A stretch of 64,000 nucleotides of DNA from Punica granatum (GCF_007655135.1 NW_022204308.1:1-64000); one strand, 5' to 3'; numbered from the stretch's first letter, positions 1 to 13,178 are shown. The notes: generated by a model not told the origin, from the letters alone. Numbers and translations: made by a program.

Positions 1-447
1 ATCAGCGTACTCATAGAACGATGCTCTTATTTATAAAGTCGGTCGAATCATCATATATACAAGCCTGTCATACATACTTACCATTTCGGGTCTGCTTTAT
101 TTAGCAAAATATTAATTTCAGTTGGATCTGTGCTCATTCATTTGAGTGGCGGGCGGGAGAAAATTACTACCGAAATTAAAACAAATCATACTGGTACGTA
201 GCATAAAACCAAAGTGTTAAAGCTGAATATTCAACCTCGAGTTTTTACAAGTAGTTGGGTCTACTTTCGGCCCAAATAATGTTTAGGGCTTGGCCTTAGA
301 TGAGTGAGAAATACATGGTATCCAACACATGGTCGTGAGGAAAAGAAAGATCACTAAATCAAAGTAAGTCCAACACATGGTATCCTAATTCTGCGGCGAA
401 GATGGATCCAAATGTTCAGAAGTGGAACCATCGCCTTCCCACCGAGA

Positions 448-1677
448 TGAACGTTGGTCGCAGGATTGTCATAGAAGCCTGCACGGGAAGTCCCAGCAGC
501 AGCAGAGATTATCACAGAAGAAGGGGCAGCAGCCTGTTCGAGCTCATTGATCAGCATCCCCATCGCAGCTATGTTCACGACCAGCTTCTTGGGGACTCTG
601 CTCATTCATCGCAGTGCCCCACCATGTCTGCTCCGTCTCCCCGTCCATCACCATGAGCTTCCATATCTCCCTACCTCTTCGTGTTTCTCCCTTCAGCCTC
701 TTTAATACCTCGATGTACGCACCAGCCTCATGCTCCCGGAAATACGATTCCTGCCTCAGCTGGCTTTGAAATATATGAGAAAACCCCATCACTAGTTAGC
801 ACAGAACGTAGGATCTAATTCTCAGGAGCACAGATACGATCACGCACTTGATGGAGCAATACATGGCAGAAGTGTCACATTCCTTCCTTGAATAGGCAAC
901 CTGCCTTGGTGGACCCCTAGGCTTGTTCGACCTCAATAAAACCTTCCTAGGGGCTAAGGTCGCAAAAAAGTTTTTACTAATGGAAAGAATATTTGTAAAT
1001 TTTGTTTCAATTACATAAAAGAAAATGTAGGGCCTTTTATGTTGCTCTAAAAGGCTAAATTATCTTTTGAAATCATTGGTACAAAAAATTTGATAAAAAT
1101 AACGACCCTTCTCACTAGTGAAAGCTCTTTTGCTACCCTGACACCTAGGAAGGTTTCGTTGAGGTCCACCAAGGCAAGTTGAGCGGTCAAGGAAGGAATG
1201 TGACGTCTGTACCATGTATTGCTTCATCGAGTGCAAGTTGGTGCTCTTGCTCCCAAGAATTATCAGGTGCTACCCTATGTGCCTAACCTTTGGGAGGAAT
1301 TGTCTCAGATTTCATGGCTTGAGGCAAGAATTGCAATTTCGGCAGTACGAGGCAGCTTTTCTCCGACAGGCCCAGAGGGAAGTACATTGAAAGGCCGAGG
1401 GAAGATAAACAAAGGTGTGGAGAATTAGAAAAGCACCTTAAAAATGGATGGAAAGAGAGAGCAAACCCGGTGGAACACTCCGATCAATGAGCAAAGTCCC
1501 CAAGGAGCTGATCGCGAGCATGACCGCGATGAAGAAGCTGACGGATGAGCTCCACAAGCACCTTGTTGAACATGAACGGGCTGCTACGTACCTCCTCTTC
1601 AGCAACCACCTCTGCTGCTGTCGGGCCTTCTCTTTCGGTCTTCTATGTTTTATGTCAATCCTGCAACCGATGTTCCA
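448..1677. pseudogene. Inverted duplication of an unidentified gene fragment (hairpin), S1
   Basis: The left arm (448-982, minus-sense) and right arm (1110-1677, plus-sense) are imperfect reverse complements around a loop of about 127 bp. Read outward from the loop, both arms encode related peptide pieces: LRQE..F..(E/Y)EA, then (N/I)NEQSPQ, then in another frame VPKEL..(M)..M.KL..EL..HL, ending near NPATN(V). The right arm shows ATGAGCAAAGTCCCCAAGGA at its core and the left arm the matching minus-strand form. Frames break several times, so each arm is a pseudo-exon. The parent gene is not recognised; the peptide looks helical or coiled-coil. A transcript across the segment could fold into a long hairpin RNA. 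Confidence 0.75.
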
Positions 1678-2132
1678 TTTTTTATAAAATCTACAAAATA
1701 TATCGCATGAATCAGATGAATTAACGTATTCTCTCGAATATGCTCATAGATGAGAATCTTCCAGATTCAGCCAAAACAATATAATGTAATTTTACATCAG
1801 TGTATAATATATATTCATAAATTATATAAAACTCATATTTGTGAAAAGATGTGGATGAAGAGAGACTTGGTTAATGGTCCTCTTATATAGCGTTAAAACC
1901 TATCGATCATTAAGACTGTATTTAGGTATATAATTCACTTACCATGCATGTCTTGATTCATTTTATATATTGTAAGAAACTTCCATAGAATTTATGGAGG
2001 TATACGTCTACAAACATCTTCGGATAACCAATCCTCCTCACTGAATAACTCTCGCATCATTTTTCCACCCTTTTTTTTGTATCTATTTTACATTTCTTAT
2101 TACATTAGGGTCATCCCATAATTTTATACATA

Positions 2133-2264
2133 TGAAAGCAAGATGTGTAGGCAAATCGACTCATCAAGTTCCAATTGAAATAGGATCCACACAAGGAAAA
2201 CACTTTCCATTAGTTGGTTATTAGGGGCATTCCAAAATTCCAGTTGGAGTGGGAATCATATTAC
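2133..2264 (+). pseudogene. rps7: Plastid rps7-derived fragment (NUPT remnant), S1
   Basis: Translation in the plus frame resembles an internal part of chloroplast ribosomal protein S7, around its [19 protein letters not shown] stretch. The DNA keeps recognisable plastid wording such as TCATCAAGTTCC and GGATCCACACAAGGAAAA. It covers only about 40 of roughly 155 codons, with no start, and has frame damage, so it is a nuclear fossil. It sits at the same place in every full S-unit, so it was in the ancestral unit before amplification. Confidence 0.75.
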
Positions 2265-2738
2265 TTAATATAGACTTGTGAGTTATATATACCGTATAAA
2301 AGCTTAAGACTTGGGCTTGATTTGGAAGTGTTGTTACTGATATACAATTGCAGAAATATAATTGCTAAAAACTAAAAGTATTGATTACAGAACAAAAAAA
2401 TGTTCGGGACTTGGAAGGCCATACGCTAAAACTGTTGAAATTTAAACTAATGCTTAAAGTAGAGAATAAGCAAAAATGGGAAATCAATCACATTTATGAC
2501 TGCTGAATTAACAACAATCATTGTTTTGAAATATTTCGTGAAGCTTTATTGAAAGTATATATCATATAAGAATGCATATCATTTAATTTCAAAATAGTTT
2601 TAGTAATAAACCTAATATTAAGTTATCAAATCAGTCTTTAGGCAATTTTGTATTTTAAGTTATTTTGAGAAATTAGTTACATTTACTTGTTAATGCCCGC
2701 CCAAGGTGTATACTACCGACAGCTTTGTTATAGAAAAA

Positions 2739-3748
2739 CAAGGACTATGCCTACGCATTGCCGAGTATGATAAATTATTTAATTTATTTAATTGTCAATT
2801 ACTTTTTAGAGAACTTTTAATATATTTGTGAATTGATTTAACGTTTCACTTTAAAATTTATAATGTTTATTTACATTTTTTAATATAATATTAAATGTAA
2901 TAATTTTTTTAAATATACAAAAATATTAAACATTAAATGAGAATTATAAAAATAGTGCTCCCACGTATTAAATAGTTATTTTGACATTTGTTTATAATAG
3001 GTAATAAGTTAAATATTATAGGAATGAAAATTTTAATTGCTATAATCTAATCATACAAAAAAATGAAATGGAAAATAATATACATAATATTGTTTTATTA
3101 TGAAAGAAAAAATTATCTAATATAATTAAGAAAAATCAAATTACAATTATAAGAAGAAGTAATTTGATTCGTATGAGATTATTATTGTTAATTATAAAAC
3201 ATTACGAAAGAACTTATGTTATAGAAAATGTATATTATACATACGATGTGAATTAAAAAATATAAGAGAAATAGTTATAATTTAAACTTAAATTTACGTA
3301 CATACGAGCATATCGATTTGAGAGAAACATATCGAGTTATGGTGTAAAGAGAAATAACAGTAGTAAGAAAATAGTGTAGAAAATGAAGTTTCTCGTACTC
3401 TATTTATGGGACATATAGAACATTGAAGTTAAAAATGCATTTCATATTTCAAGAAAAAACTTTGAAATTTTTGAAATTTTGAAATTTTCAAAAAAGAATA
3501 TCCAATTATATCCCTAAATACGAATAATGTAAATGAATATCTAAAATTCGTTGAACCGAACATACAAGAACTTGCAAAATTCATTTAATTTAAATTAATA
3601 GATACATTAATCTATTTCTGCAATAGATGGGCACATGAATCTTTTTATTAAAAATTTATTTTTTTCTTAATAGACTAAGAGGCAAGTAACCACGAGTTAA
3701 GGGTTTGTCAAAGGAAATGTGCTTTTTATTTTTATATATTATAATAGA
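2739..3748 (-). mobile_element. Helitron-like segment, S1
   Basis: Read on the minus strand, the segment starts TCTATTATAATATATAAAAA and ends with a degenerate GC hairpin a few bases before CCTTG followed by T. It is AT-rich, about 1.0 kb, with no coding capacity. The assignment rests on the better-preserved copy in S4 (hairpin then CTAG/T). The 5' flank is T rather than the usual A, so the call is tentative. Confidence 0.35.
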
Positions 3749-4802
3749 AAGTTGTTTTCGCTCTACAAAAGTTTCTGGTTTTATACTTTATTAATGAAAG
3801 AAAATCACATTTGTATGAGCACCATTCCAATCGAATAGCAAGTAGATGACTGACAACCATATAATATTCATATATATGCTTGTTCATTGCTTTGCATACC
3901 CAATATTAAGTGAATAGAGTTGTACATCGGATTCATCTGACTTATATATTCACTAATTTGATGTGCTCAGAAGACACCAGGGATACCGCAAATCATATCG
4001 ACTATGGCCTTGTTTGGCACGAAGAGATAGAAAGTGAAGGGAATGCAGTATATATGAATATAAAATATGTGGAATTTTGCGTGGCGATTCATTTTAGAGA
4101 TTATTTCTATTCCTTCATGCCATATATGACCTATATCTGTACTTTGTATGTGTTGTTGATAATTTTAAGTTTTTCTTTTTCCAATTATAAAGGAAGTATA
4201 CAGGTATAGTATAATGAAATATAATTCATAAAAGCTAATAAATGAACACGGGTAGTCTCATCATGAGTATCACATATTGCACATATTGGTTATCAGGTTA
4301 AACCACAAACGGCTCACTCATAGAACGATGCTCTTGTTTATGAAGTCGGTCGAATCATCATATATATGCAAGTCTGTCATACATTGTTTACCATTTTGGG
4401 CCTGCTTCATTTAGCAAATGTTAATTTCAGTTGGATCTCTGCTCATTCATTTGAGTTGCGAGCGGGAGAAAATTACAACCGAAATTAAAACAAGTCATAC
4501 TGGTATGCAGCATAATCAAAGCGTTAGAAAGCAGAATACTCAACCTCGAGTTTTTACTAGTAGTTGGGTCTAATTTCCGCCCAAATAATGTTCAGGGCTT
4601 GGCCTTAGGTGAGTTTGAGAAATATATATCTGAATGAAGCATTTGGGGTCGTGAAACTGCAAATACATGGTATCCAACACATGGTCGTGAGGAAAAAGAA
4701 AGGTCACTAAATCAAAGTAAGTCCAACACATGGTATCCTAATTCTGCAACGAAGATGGATCCAAATGTTCAGAAGTAGAACCATCGCCTTCCCGACCGAG
4801 AT

Positions 4803-5998
4803 GAACGTTGGTCGCAGGATTGTCATAGAAGCCTGCACGGGAAGTCCCAGCAGCAGCAGAGATCATCATGGAAGAAGAGGCAGCAGCCTGTTCGACAAGG
4901 TGCTGGTCGAGCTCATTCATCAGCTTCTCCATCGCTACTTTGTTTGCGATCAGCTCCTTGGGGACTCTGCTCATTCATCAGAGTGTTTCACCATGTCTGC
5001 TCCGTGTCCCCGTCCATCACCAGTAGCTTCCATAACTCCCTACCTCTTCATGTTTCTCCCTTCAGCCTCTTTAATACCTCGATGTACGCACCAGCCTCTT
5101 GCTCCCAGAAATACGATTCCTGCCTCAGCTGGCTTTGAAATGTATGAGACAACCCCATCACTAGTTAGCACAGAACGTGGGATCTAATTCTCTGGAGCCC
5201 GGGTACGATCATGCTCTCGATGAAGCAATACATGGAAGAGGTGTCACATTCCTTCCTTGAATGGGCAACCTCTTGGAAAAGAATATTATTTATACTAATG
5301 GAAAAGAATATAATTTTTATATTTTGTTTCAATTACGTAAAGGAGAATATAGGCCCTTTTTTGTTACTTTGAAAGGCTAAATTCTCTTATGAAATCACTG
5401 CTACAAAACATTTGATAAAAATAACGTCCCTTTTCACTAGTGAAAGCTCTTTTGCTACCCGGACACCTAGGAAGGTTTCATTGAGGTCAACTAAGCCAAG
5501 GAGGTCCACCAAGGCAAGTTGCGCGGTCAAGGAAGGAATATGACATCTGTACCATGTATTGCTTCATCGAGTGCAATACACTATGTGCCTGATCTTTGGG
5601 GGGATTATCTCAGATTTCATGGCTTGAGGCAAGAATTGCAATTTTGGCAGCACGAGGCAGCTTTTCTTGAATCAAAAGGCTCGACTCTGAGAGGCCCAGA
5701 GGGAGGTACATTGAGAGGCCGAGGGAAGATAAACAAAGGTGTGGGGAATTAGAAAAGCTCCTTAAAAATGGATGGAGAGAGAGAGCAAACCCCGTGGAAC
5801 ACTCCGATCAATGAGCAAAGTCCCCAAAGAGCGGATCACGAGCATGGCCGCGATGAACAAGCTGACGGATGAGCTCCACAAGCACCTGAACATGAACGGG
5901 CTGCTACGTACCTCCTCTTCTGCGACCACCTCTGCTGCTGTCGGGCCCTTCTTTTTCGGTCTTCTAAATTTTATGTCAATCCTGCAACCAATGTTTCA
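4803..5998. pseudogene. Inverted duplication of the gene fragment (hairpin), S2
   Basis: The left arm is 4803-5277 and the right arm about 5436-5998. The left arm keeps the longest open minus-strand stretch of this fragment (4738-4974): VPKEL near its start, then an Ala/Ser-rich run, then NPATNVHLGREGDG and a natural-looking stop. The inner end of the left arm has lost the CCTAGG-containing portion seen in S1 and S3, so the loop is larger and the stem shorter. Confidence 0.75.
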
Positions 5999-6466
5999 TT
6001 TTTTTTATAAAATCTACAAAATATATCACATGCATCAGATAAATTAACGTAATCTCTCGAATGGGCTCATAGATGAGAATCTTCCAGATTCAGCCAAAAC
6101 AATAGTTATATAATGTAATTTTACATCAGTGTATAAAATATATTCATAAATTATATAAAACTCATATTTTGTGATAAGAGGTGAATGAAGAGAGACTTGG
6201 TTAATGATCCTCTTATATAGTGCTAAAACCTACCGATCATTAAGACTGTATTTAGGTATATAATTCACTTACCATGCATGTCTTGATTCATTTTATTTAT
6301 TATTAGAATCTTCCATAGAATTTATGGAGCTATACCTCTACAAACATATTCGGATAACCAATCCTACTCACTGAAAAACTCTCGCATCATTTTTGCTCCC
6401 TTTTTTTTTTTTTACATACTTTACATTTCTTATTACATTAGGATTTTCCGATAATTTTATACATAT

Positions 6467-6600
6467 GAAAGCAAGATGTGAAGGCGGATTGACTCATCAA
6501 GTTCCCATTGAATTACGATCCATACAAGGAAAAGCACATGGCATTCGTTTGTTATTAAGGGCTTTCCAAAATTCCAGTTGGAGTGCGAATCGTGTTGCCT
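6467..6600 (+). pseudogene. rps7: Plastid rps7-derived fragment, S2
   Basis: This is the same internal rps7 piece as in S1. It keeps GGCGGATTGACTCATCAAG and GTTCCCATTGAA, which are closer to the plastid form than some other units. It ends in divergent sequence near GTGTTGCC. It is partial and without start or stop context, so non-functional. Confidence 0.75.
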
Positions 6601-7076
6601 AATATGGACTTGTGAGTTATATATACCGTATAAAAGCTTAAGACTTGGGCTTGATTTGGAAATGTTATTACTGATATACAAATGAAGAAATATAATTCTA
6701 AAAACTAAAAGTATTGATTACGGGAAAAAAAATTAAACTGTTCGGGACATGGGAGACCATACTCTAAAACTGTTAAAATCAAAACTAATGCTTAAAGTAG
6801 GGAATAAGCAAAAATAGGAAATCAATCATGTTTATGACTGCTAAAATTAATAACAGTCATTGTTTTGAAAAATTTCTTGAAGCTTTAGTGAAAGTATATA
6901 TCATATAATCATGCATATTATTTAATTTCAAAACAATTTTAGTAATAACCTAATGTTAAGTTATCCAATCAGTCTTTAGGTAATTTTGTATTTTAAGTTG
7001 TTTTTAGAAATTAGTTACATTTACATATTAATGCCCGCGCAAGGTCTATACTACCAAAAGCTTTGTTATAGAAAAA

Positions 7077-8104
7077 CAAGGATTACGCCTGCGTGCTGCG
7101 CGGGCTTTAGAAATTATTTAATTTATTTAATTTTTAATTACTTCTTAGAAAACTTTTAATACATTTGTGAATTGATTTAATGTTTTACTTTAAAATTTAT
7201 AGTGTTTATTTACATTTTTAATAAAATTTTAAATGTTATAATTTTTTAAATATAAAAATAATAATAAATAATAAAACATTAAATGAGAATTAAAAAAATA
7301 GAGCTCTCGCGTATTACATAGTGTTTTTTTAAATAATTTTGACATTTGTTTAAAATAGATAATAAGTTAAATAGAATAGGAATGAAAATTTTAATTGCAA
7401 TAATCTAATCATACAAAAATGGTATGGAAAATAATATACCTAATATTTTTTTATTATGAAAGAAAAAAATTATCTAATATAATTAAGAAAAATCAAATTG
7501 CAATCATAAGAATAAGTAATTTGATTCGTATGAGATTATTGTTGTTAATTATAAAACATTACAAAAAGAACTTATGTTATAGAAAATGTATATTATACAC
7601 CCGATGTGAATTAAAAAATTTAAGAGAAATAGTTATAACTTAAACTTAAATTTAAAATGCAGTATATCGATAGTGAGAGAAACATCTTGAGGTATAGTGT
7701 AAAGAGAAATAACAGTAGAAAGAAACTAGTCTAGAAAATGAAGTTTTCCGTACTCTATTTATAGGACATATAGTACATTGAAGTTAAAAATGCATTTCAT
7801 ATTTCGAGAAAAACTTTTAAATTATTTAGAGAATTTTTAACTTTTCAAAAAAGAATATCTAGTTATATCCCTAAATACGAATAATGTAAATGAACATCTA
7901 AAATTCGTTGAACCGAATATACAAGAACTTGCAAAATTCATTTAATTTAAATTAACAGATGCATGAATCTATTTCTGCAATAGATGGATACATGAATCTT
8001 TGTTATTAAAAATTTAAATTTCTGGACAAACCAAGAGGCAAATAACCACAAGTTGAGGGTTTATAAAAGGTGACGTACTTTTTATTTTTATATATTATAA
8101 TAGA
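7077..8104 (-). mobile_element. Helitron-like segment, S2
   Basis: Just inside the plus-strand left end is the best-paired hairpin of the set: GCCTGCG and CGCGGGC (one G-T pair) around TGCTG at 7087-7105. On the minus strand this lies about 6 nt before CCTTG/T. The right end reads ATTATAATAGA, giving a TCTATTAT start on the minus strand. No Rep/helicase coding is present, so it would be a non-autonomous element if the family call is right. Confidence 0.4.
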
Positions 8105-8377
8105 AAGGTGATTTCAATCTACAAAAGTTTTTGGTTATATACTTTATTAATGAAAAGAAAGTCACATTTGTATGAGCACCATTCCAGTCGAATAGCAAGT
8201 AGATGACTGATGACCATATAATATTCACATATAATATTAGTTAAAATAAGTTTTACATTTTCGTATTACAAATAATATGGAAATGATTTTATTTCTGGAA
8301 GTCCTAAATATCTTTTTAGCATAATTTCTTATATTAATTTTTTAAAAAATTTTATGCGCAAAAAATAAAAACACAAC

Positions 8378-8381
<4 letters not shown>

Positions 8382-8415
<34 letters not shown>
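8382..8415. repeat. (AT)n microsatellite
   Basis: A pure AT dinucleotide run. It is several repeats shorter in the duplicate at 45406-45431, which explains part of the change in spacing between copies. Confidence 0.9.
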
Positions 8416-8420
<5 letters not shown>

Positions 8421-9598
8421 TATTGGCGTCGAGACCTTTAAATGAGTAATGGAACACTGGACAAAATGGGATTTGATTTTCTGGGGCAAGATTATAATTT
8501 TTTTCTCATTTATTGCATGGAGTTAAGAAATAATTTATTATAATAATTTTGAGTAACTGGATATGTAGAGTAGATTGAAAAATTCACAACTGGAAATAAA
8601 TGGCGTGTTTGATTTAGAAAGGAAGATATGAGAATTGAGTGAGTAATTTAAGAGTTTTACCCATATCAATTAGAGTATAATTAATATATTATCGGGGGCA
8701 TTTTGGTAAGATGAACCACAATTGAAGTGGATTAGCCAAAGATGGGATGGAAATAGCCCAAACCTATAAAAAAAATCAGGGATATTACATAATAATTGAG
8801 GGGATTTTGGACCGAAATGTGAAGGCAAGAAGGGGAATCTCCACGGACAGGACAATATATACGGTCAATTCTAGACAGATTGCCCAAGCCAGATCGTGGA
8901 ATTTTGGCATTGGGGAGTAAGTAATTATTATTTGTTTCTTTCCACAATATTATCTGCCGACCAAACCTTCCCTCTTTCGTTCGGGAAAATCCTATTCATT
9001 CCCCCTAAGTATGCAAGAATTACGGTCATGTGAATTTATGAAAGGATAATAAAGAGATTTGAGTAAAAAAAAATGATCCGTGAATATTTAGGAGGTAAAG
9101 ATCAGAGAGACCCCAATATATAATCATTATTATTATATGTAATAAAATCGACTATTTCTTATAATAGATAGTATTAATGGATACAATAATTATACTTAAT
9201 TTTTTTTAAAAATGATCCGATAAACAAATATGAAAATAAATAGTAGAATAATTTATGCTCGAAAACAATTAAAAAATAAAATTAAACATTTAAGAATAAG
9301 TATTTTGAATTGTACTATTTCAAAAAAGAAAAGAAAAGAAGTGCAAGTGGAATTTGTATATCTGGACGCATGTTTGGTGAAAAAAAAAATTGAACATATC
9401 TCTTACATATCTTCATATTGTATTGTCAATTTTTTTGCCACAATATTGTATCTCTAACACAACGCAGTAATAGGAAATTAGAATCAAATAAAAAGTAAAA
9501 GTTTAATAAATAAAAATAAGTATATAATATATTACCATTACAGTTTAAAATCTTAGTTATTATCATTTATTTTAAAAAATAGTTAATAATTAATTAAC

Positions 9599-9939
9599 AA
9601 TTTGTCCCTCAAGAGATCGATATTATATCAAATCTGATCTCAAAAAAGTTTTTACGTTAATTCACTTTCACCTATTAAATGTACATCATATTGCCCATTC
9701 CGTCTGTCTGCAGTTAAAAAAATTGACGAAAACTACTGACAGAATGGACAATATGATATACATTTAATAAACTAATGTTAAAATTGATGAAAAAAAAGAA
9801 GATATTTCCATTCACTATTGGACTACAGGCAAACTGAATGAGTCATTTGATATACACTTAATTCGTCAATGTTCAATTTGATATAATTTTTTTTAAAAAA
9901 ATTTGATTTGATGTAACATCAATCTCTCGATGACAAATT
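9599..9939. mobile_element. Fold-back MITE-like inverted repeat
   Basis: The outer ends AATTTGTCCCTCAAGAGAT and (reverse complement of the right end) AATTTGTCATCGAGAGAT are inverted repeats. An inner pair around 9678-9710 and 9740-9770 (ATTAAATGTA..ATCATATTG.CCATTC) also pairs. The element is about 340 bp and non-coding. The target duplication is not clear, so no superfamily is assigned. Confidence 0.6.
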
Positions 9940-10890
9940 ATTAGTTTACTCTTATTACAATGGAAAACAAATCCAAGCTGAGTACCTAATATTAAGTGAA
10001 TGGAGTTGTATATCGATTTCGTCTGACTTATCTCTGCACTAATTTGATGTGCTCAGGAGACACGATGGATACTGCAAATCATATCCACTATGGCCTTGTT
10101 TGGCACAAAGAGATAGAAAGTGAAGGAAATGCAGTATATACGCATATAAAATATGTGGAATTTTGCGTGGCAATACAATTTACAAATTATTTCTATTCCT
10201 TCATCCCATATATGACCTATATCTGTACTTTAAATGTGTTGTTGATAATTTTAAGTTTTTTTTTTCCAATTATAAAGGAGGTATACAAGTATAGTATAAT
10301 GAAATATAATTCATAATAGCTAATAAATGGTCACGGGTAGTCCCATCATGAGTATCACATATTGAACTTCTTGGTTATCAGGTTAAACCACAAGCGGCTC
10401 ACTCATGGAACGATGCTCTTGTTTATGAAGTCGGTCGAATCATCATATATATGCAAGTCTGTCGTACATTATTTACCATTTCGGGTCTGCTTTATTTAGC
10501 AAAATGTCAATTTCAGTTGGATCTCTGCTCATTCATTTGAGTTGCGAGCGGGAGAAAATTACGACCAAAATTAAAACAAGTCATACTGGTATGTAGCATA
10601 ATCAAATCGTAAGAAAGCTGAATATTCAACCTCGAGTTTTTACTAGTAGTTGGGTCTAATTTTGGCCCAAATAATGGTTAGGGCTTGGCCTTAGATGAGT
10701 GTGAGAAATATATATCTGAATGAAGCATCTGGGGTCGTGAAACTCCCAAGTACATGGCATCCAACACATGGTCGTGAGGAAAAATAAAGATCCGTAAATC
10801 AACGTAGGTCCAACACATGGTATCCTAATTCTGCAGCGAGGATGGATCCAAATGTTCCGAAGTGGAACCATCGCCTTCCCGACCGAGATG

Positions 10891-12107
10891 AACGTTGGTT
10901 GCAGGATTGTCATAGAAACCTGCACGGGAAGTCCCAGCAGCAGCAGAGATTATCATAGAAGAAGAGGCAGCAGCCTGTTCCGACAACGTGCTGGTCGAGC
11001 TCATTGATCAGCATCCCCATCGCAGCTATATTCACGACCAGCTTCTTGGGGAATCTGCTCATTCATAGCAGTGCCCCACCATGTCTGCTCCGTCTCCCTG
11101 TCCATTACCAGGTGCTTCCATATCTCCCTACCTCTTCGTGTTTCTCCCTTCAGCCTCTTTAATACCTCGATGTACGCACCAGCCTCATGCTCCCGGAAAT
11201 ACGATTCCTGCCTCAGCTGGCTTTGAAATATATGAGAAAACCCCATCACTAGTTAGCACAGAACGTAGGATCTAATTCTCAGGAGCCCGGATACGATCAT
11301 GCTCTCGATGGAGCAATACATGGCAGAGGTGTCGCATTCCTTCCTTGAATAGACAACCTGCCTTGGTGGACCCCTAGGCTTGTTCGACCTCAATAAAACC
11401 TTCCTAGGGGCTAAGGTCGCAAAAGAGTTTTTACTAATGGAAAGGATATTTGTAAATTTTGTTTCAATTACATAAAAGAGAATGTAGGGCTTTTTATGTT
11501 GCTCTAAAAGGCTAAATTCTCTTCTGAAATCATTGCTACAAAAAAATTTGATAAAAATAACGTCCCTTCTCACCTAGGAAGGTTTCACTGAGGTCCACCA
11601 AGGCAAGTTGCGCGGTCAAGGAAAGAATGTGACGTCTGTACCATGTATTGCTTCATCGAGTGCAAGTTGGTGCTCGTGCTCCCAAGAATGTGCCTAACCT
11701 TTGGAGGGAATTGTCTCAGATTTCACGGCTTGAGGCAAGAATCGCAATTTCAGCAGTACGAGGCAGCTTTTCTCAGATCAGAGTCTCGACTCCGAGAGGC
11801 CCAGAGGGAAGTACATTGAGAGGCCGAGGGAAGATAAACAAAGGCGTGCGGAATTAGAAAAGCTCCTTAAAAGGGGATGGAGAGAGAGAGCAAACCCCGT
11901 GGAACACTCCGATCAATGAGCAAAGTCCCCAAGGAGCTGATCGCGAGCATGGCCGTGATGAAGAAGCTGACGGATGAGCTCCCCAAGCAGCTTGCTGAAT
12001 ATGAACGGGCTGCTACGTACCTCCTCTTCAGCGACCACCTCTGCTGCTTTCGGGCCCTTCTCTTTCGGGTTTCTAAGTTTTATGTCAATCCTGCAACCAA
12101 TGTTCCA
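10891..12107. pseudogene. Inverted duplication of the gene fragment (hairpin), S3
   Basis: The left arm is 10891-11435 and the right arm about 11568-12107. The arms share the TTCCTTCCTTGA / TCAAGGAAAGAA and CACCAAGGCAAG / CTTGCCTTGGTG complementary pieces close to the loop, so the stem extends almost to the apex. Frames are interrupted in both arms. Confidence 0.75.
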
Positions 12108-12562
12108 TTTTTTATAAAATCTACATAATATATCACATGCATCAGATAAATTAACATGTTCTCTCGAATGTGCTCATAGATGAGAATCTTCCAGATTCAG
12201 CCAAAACAATAGTTATATAATGTAATTTTACATCAGCGTATAATATATATTCATAAATTATATAAAACTCATATTTGTGAAAAGATGTGGATGAAGAGAG
12301 AATTGGTTAATGATCCTCTTATATAGCGTTAAGACCTATCGATCATTAAGACTGTATTTAGGTATATAATTCACTTACCATGCAAGTCTTGATTCATTTT
12401 ATATATTGTAAGAAACTTCCATAGAATTTATGGAGCTATACGTCTACAAACATCATCGGATAACCAATCCTCCTCACTGAATAAGCATCATTTTCCTCCT
12501 TTTTTATGTACCTATTTTACATTTCTAATTACATTAGGATTATCCAATATTTTTATACATGT

Positions 12563-12698
12563 GAAAGCACGATGTGTAGGCAGATCGACTCGTCAAGTTC
12601 CAATTGAAATAGGATCCACGCAAGGAAAAACACTTTCCATTAGCTGGTTATTTGGGGTATCCCAAAATTCCAGTTGGAGTGGAAATCGTGTTACTTAA
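12563..12698 (+). pseudogene. rps7: Plastid rps7-derived fragment, S3
   Basis: Same internal rps7 segment, more decayed than in S2. ATAGGATCCACGCAAGGAAA and TGGTTATTTGGGG remain recognisable. It is flanked on both sides by S-unit sequence common to all units. Confidence 0.7.
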
Positions 12699-13178
12699 TA
12701 TAGACTTGTGAGTTATAAATACAGTACAAAAGCTCAAGACTTGGGCTTGATTTGGAAGTGTTGTTACCGATATACAAATGCAGAAATATAATTGCTAAAA
12801 ACTAAAAGTATTGATTCCAGAAAAAAAAATGTTCGGGACTCGGAAGGCCATACTCTAAAATTGTTGAAATTAAAACTAATGCTTAAAGTAAAGAATAAGC
12901 AAAAATGGGAAATCAATCACATTTAAGACTGCAGAAACTAACAACAATCATTGTTTTGAAATATTTCATGAAGCTTTATTGAAAGTATATATCATATAAG
13001 GATGCATATTATTTAATTTCAAAATAGTTTTAGTAATAAACCTAATATTAAGTTATGAAATCAGTCTTTAGGTAATTTTGTATTTTAAGTTGTTTTGAGA
13101 AATTAGTTACATTTACATGTTAATGCCCGCCCAAGGTGTATACTACCAACAGCTTTGTTATAGAAAAACAAGGATTAT

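Larger units (their letters stand above)
1..4287 (+). repeat. S1: first copy of the ~4.3-kb S-unit (left edge cut by window)
   Basis: The unit starts in the B block (GAACGATGCTCTT near base 17) and carries the inverted gene fragment, the rps7 fragment, a Helitron-like segment and the A block ending near 4287. The same order recurs from about 4288, 10373, 32037, 36959, 41316 and 47332. S1 is most like S5 in its right hairpin arm and is not the partner of S6 in the 37-kb duplication. Blocks not named separately (B and A) contain no gene I recognise. Confidence 0.85.
8231..9985. other. 1.75-kb foreign segment in S2, origin unknown
   Basis: Other S-units run straight from ACCATATAATATTCATATA to the A-block start AATATTAAGTGAAT. 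Here 1.75 kb intervenes. It contains an AT dinucleotide run (8382-8415), a moderately mixed-composition part (about 8450-9020) without a convincing reading frame, and a fold-back MITE (9599-9939). I recognise no gene. The segment is shared with S7 and so predates the 37-kb duplication. Confidence 0.7.
4288..10372 (+). repeat. S2: S-unit copy enlarged by a 1.75-kb segment
   Basis: It starts at GGTTATCAGGTTAAACCAC and follows the standard order. It is longer than other units because a foreign segment (about 8231-9985) replaces roughly 30 bp just before the A block. Its close partner is S7 (41316-47331), nearly identical from about 4615 onward but visibly diverged before that. Confidence 0.85.

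Noticed and set aside
3910..4209. Recurring 76-106-codon frame in each A block (also 9996, 16524, 36581, 40997, 47008, 53486) with a hydrophobic end
   Set aside because: The apparent start is GTG in most copies, several copies change length or reading through indels, and nothing resembles a known protein. Recurrence is explained by repetition of the S-unit.
6393..6602. Apparent 69-codon gene containing the rps7-like peptide
   Set aside because: The upstream part is poly-T low-complexity sequence with a non-ATG start. Only the rps7-derived portion is meaningful, and it is a fragment.
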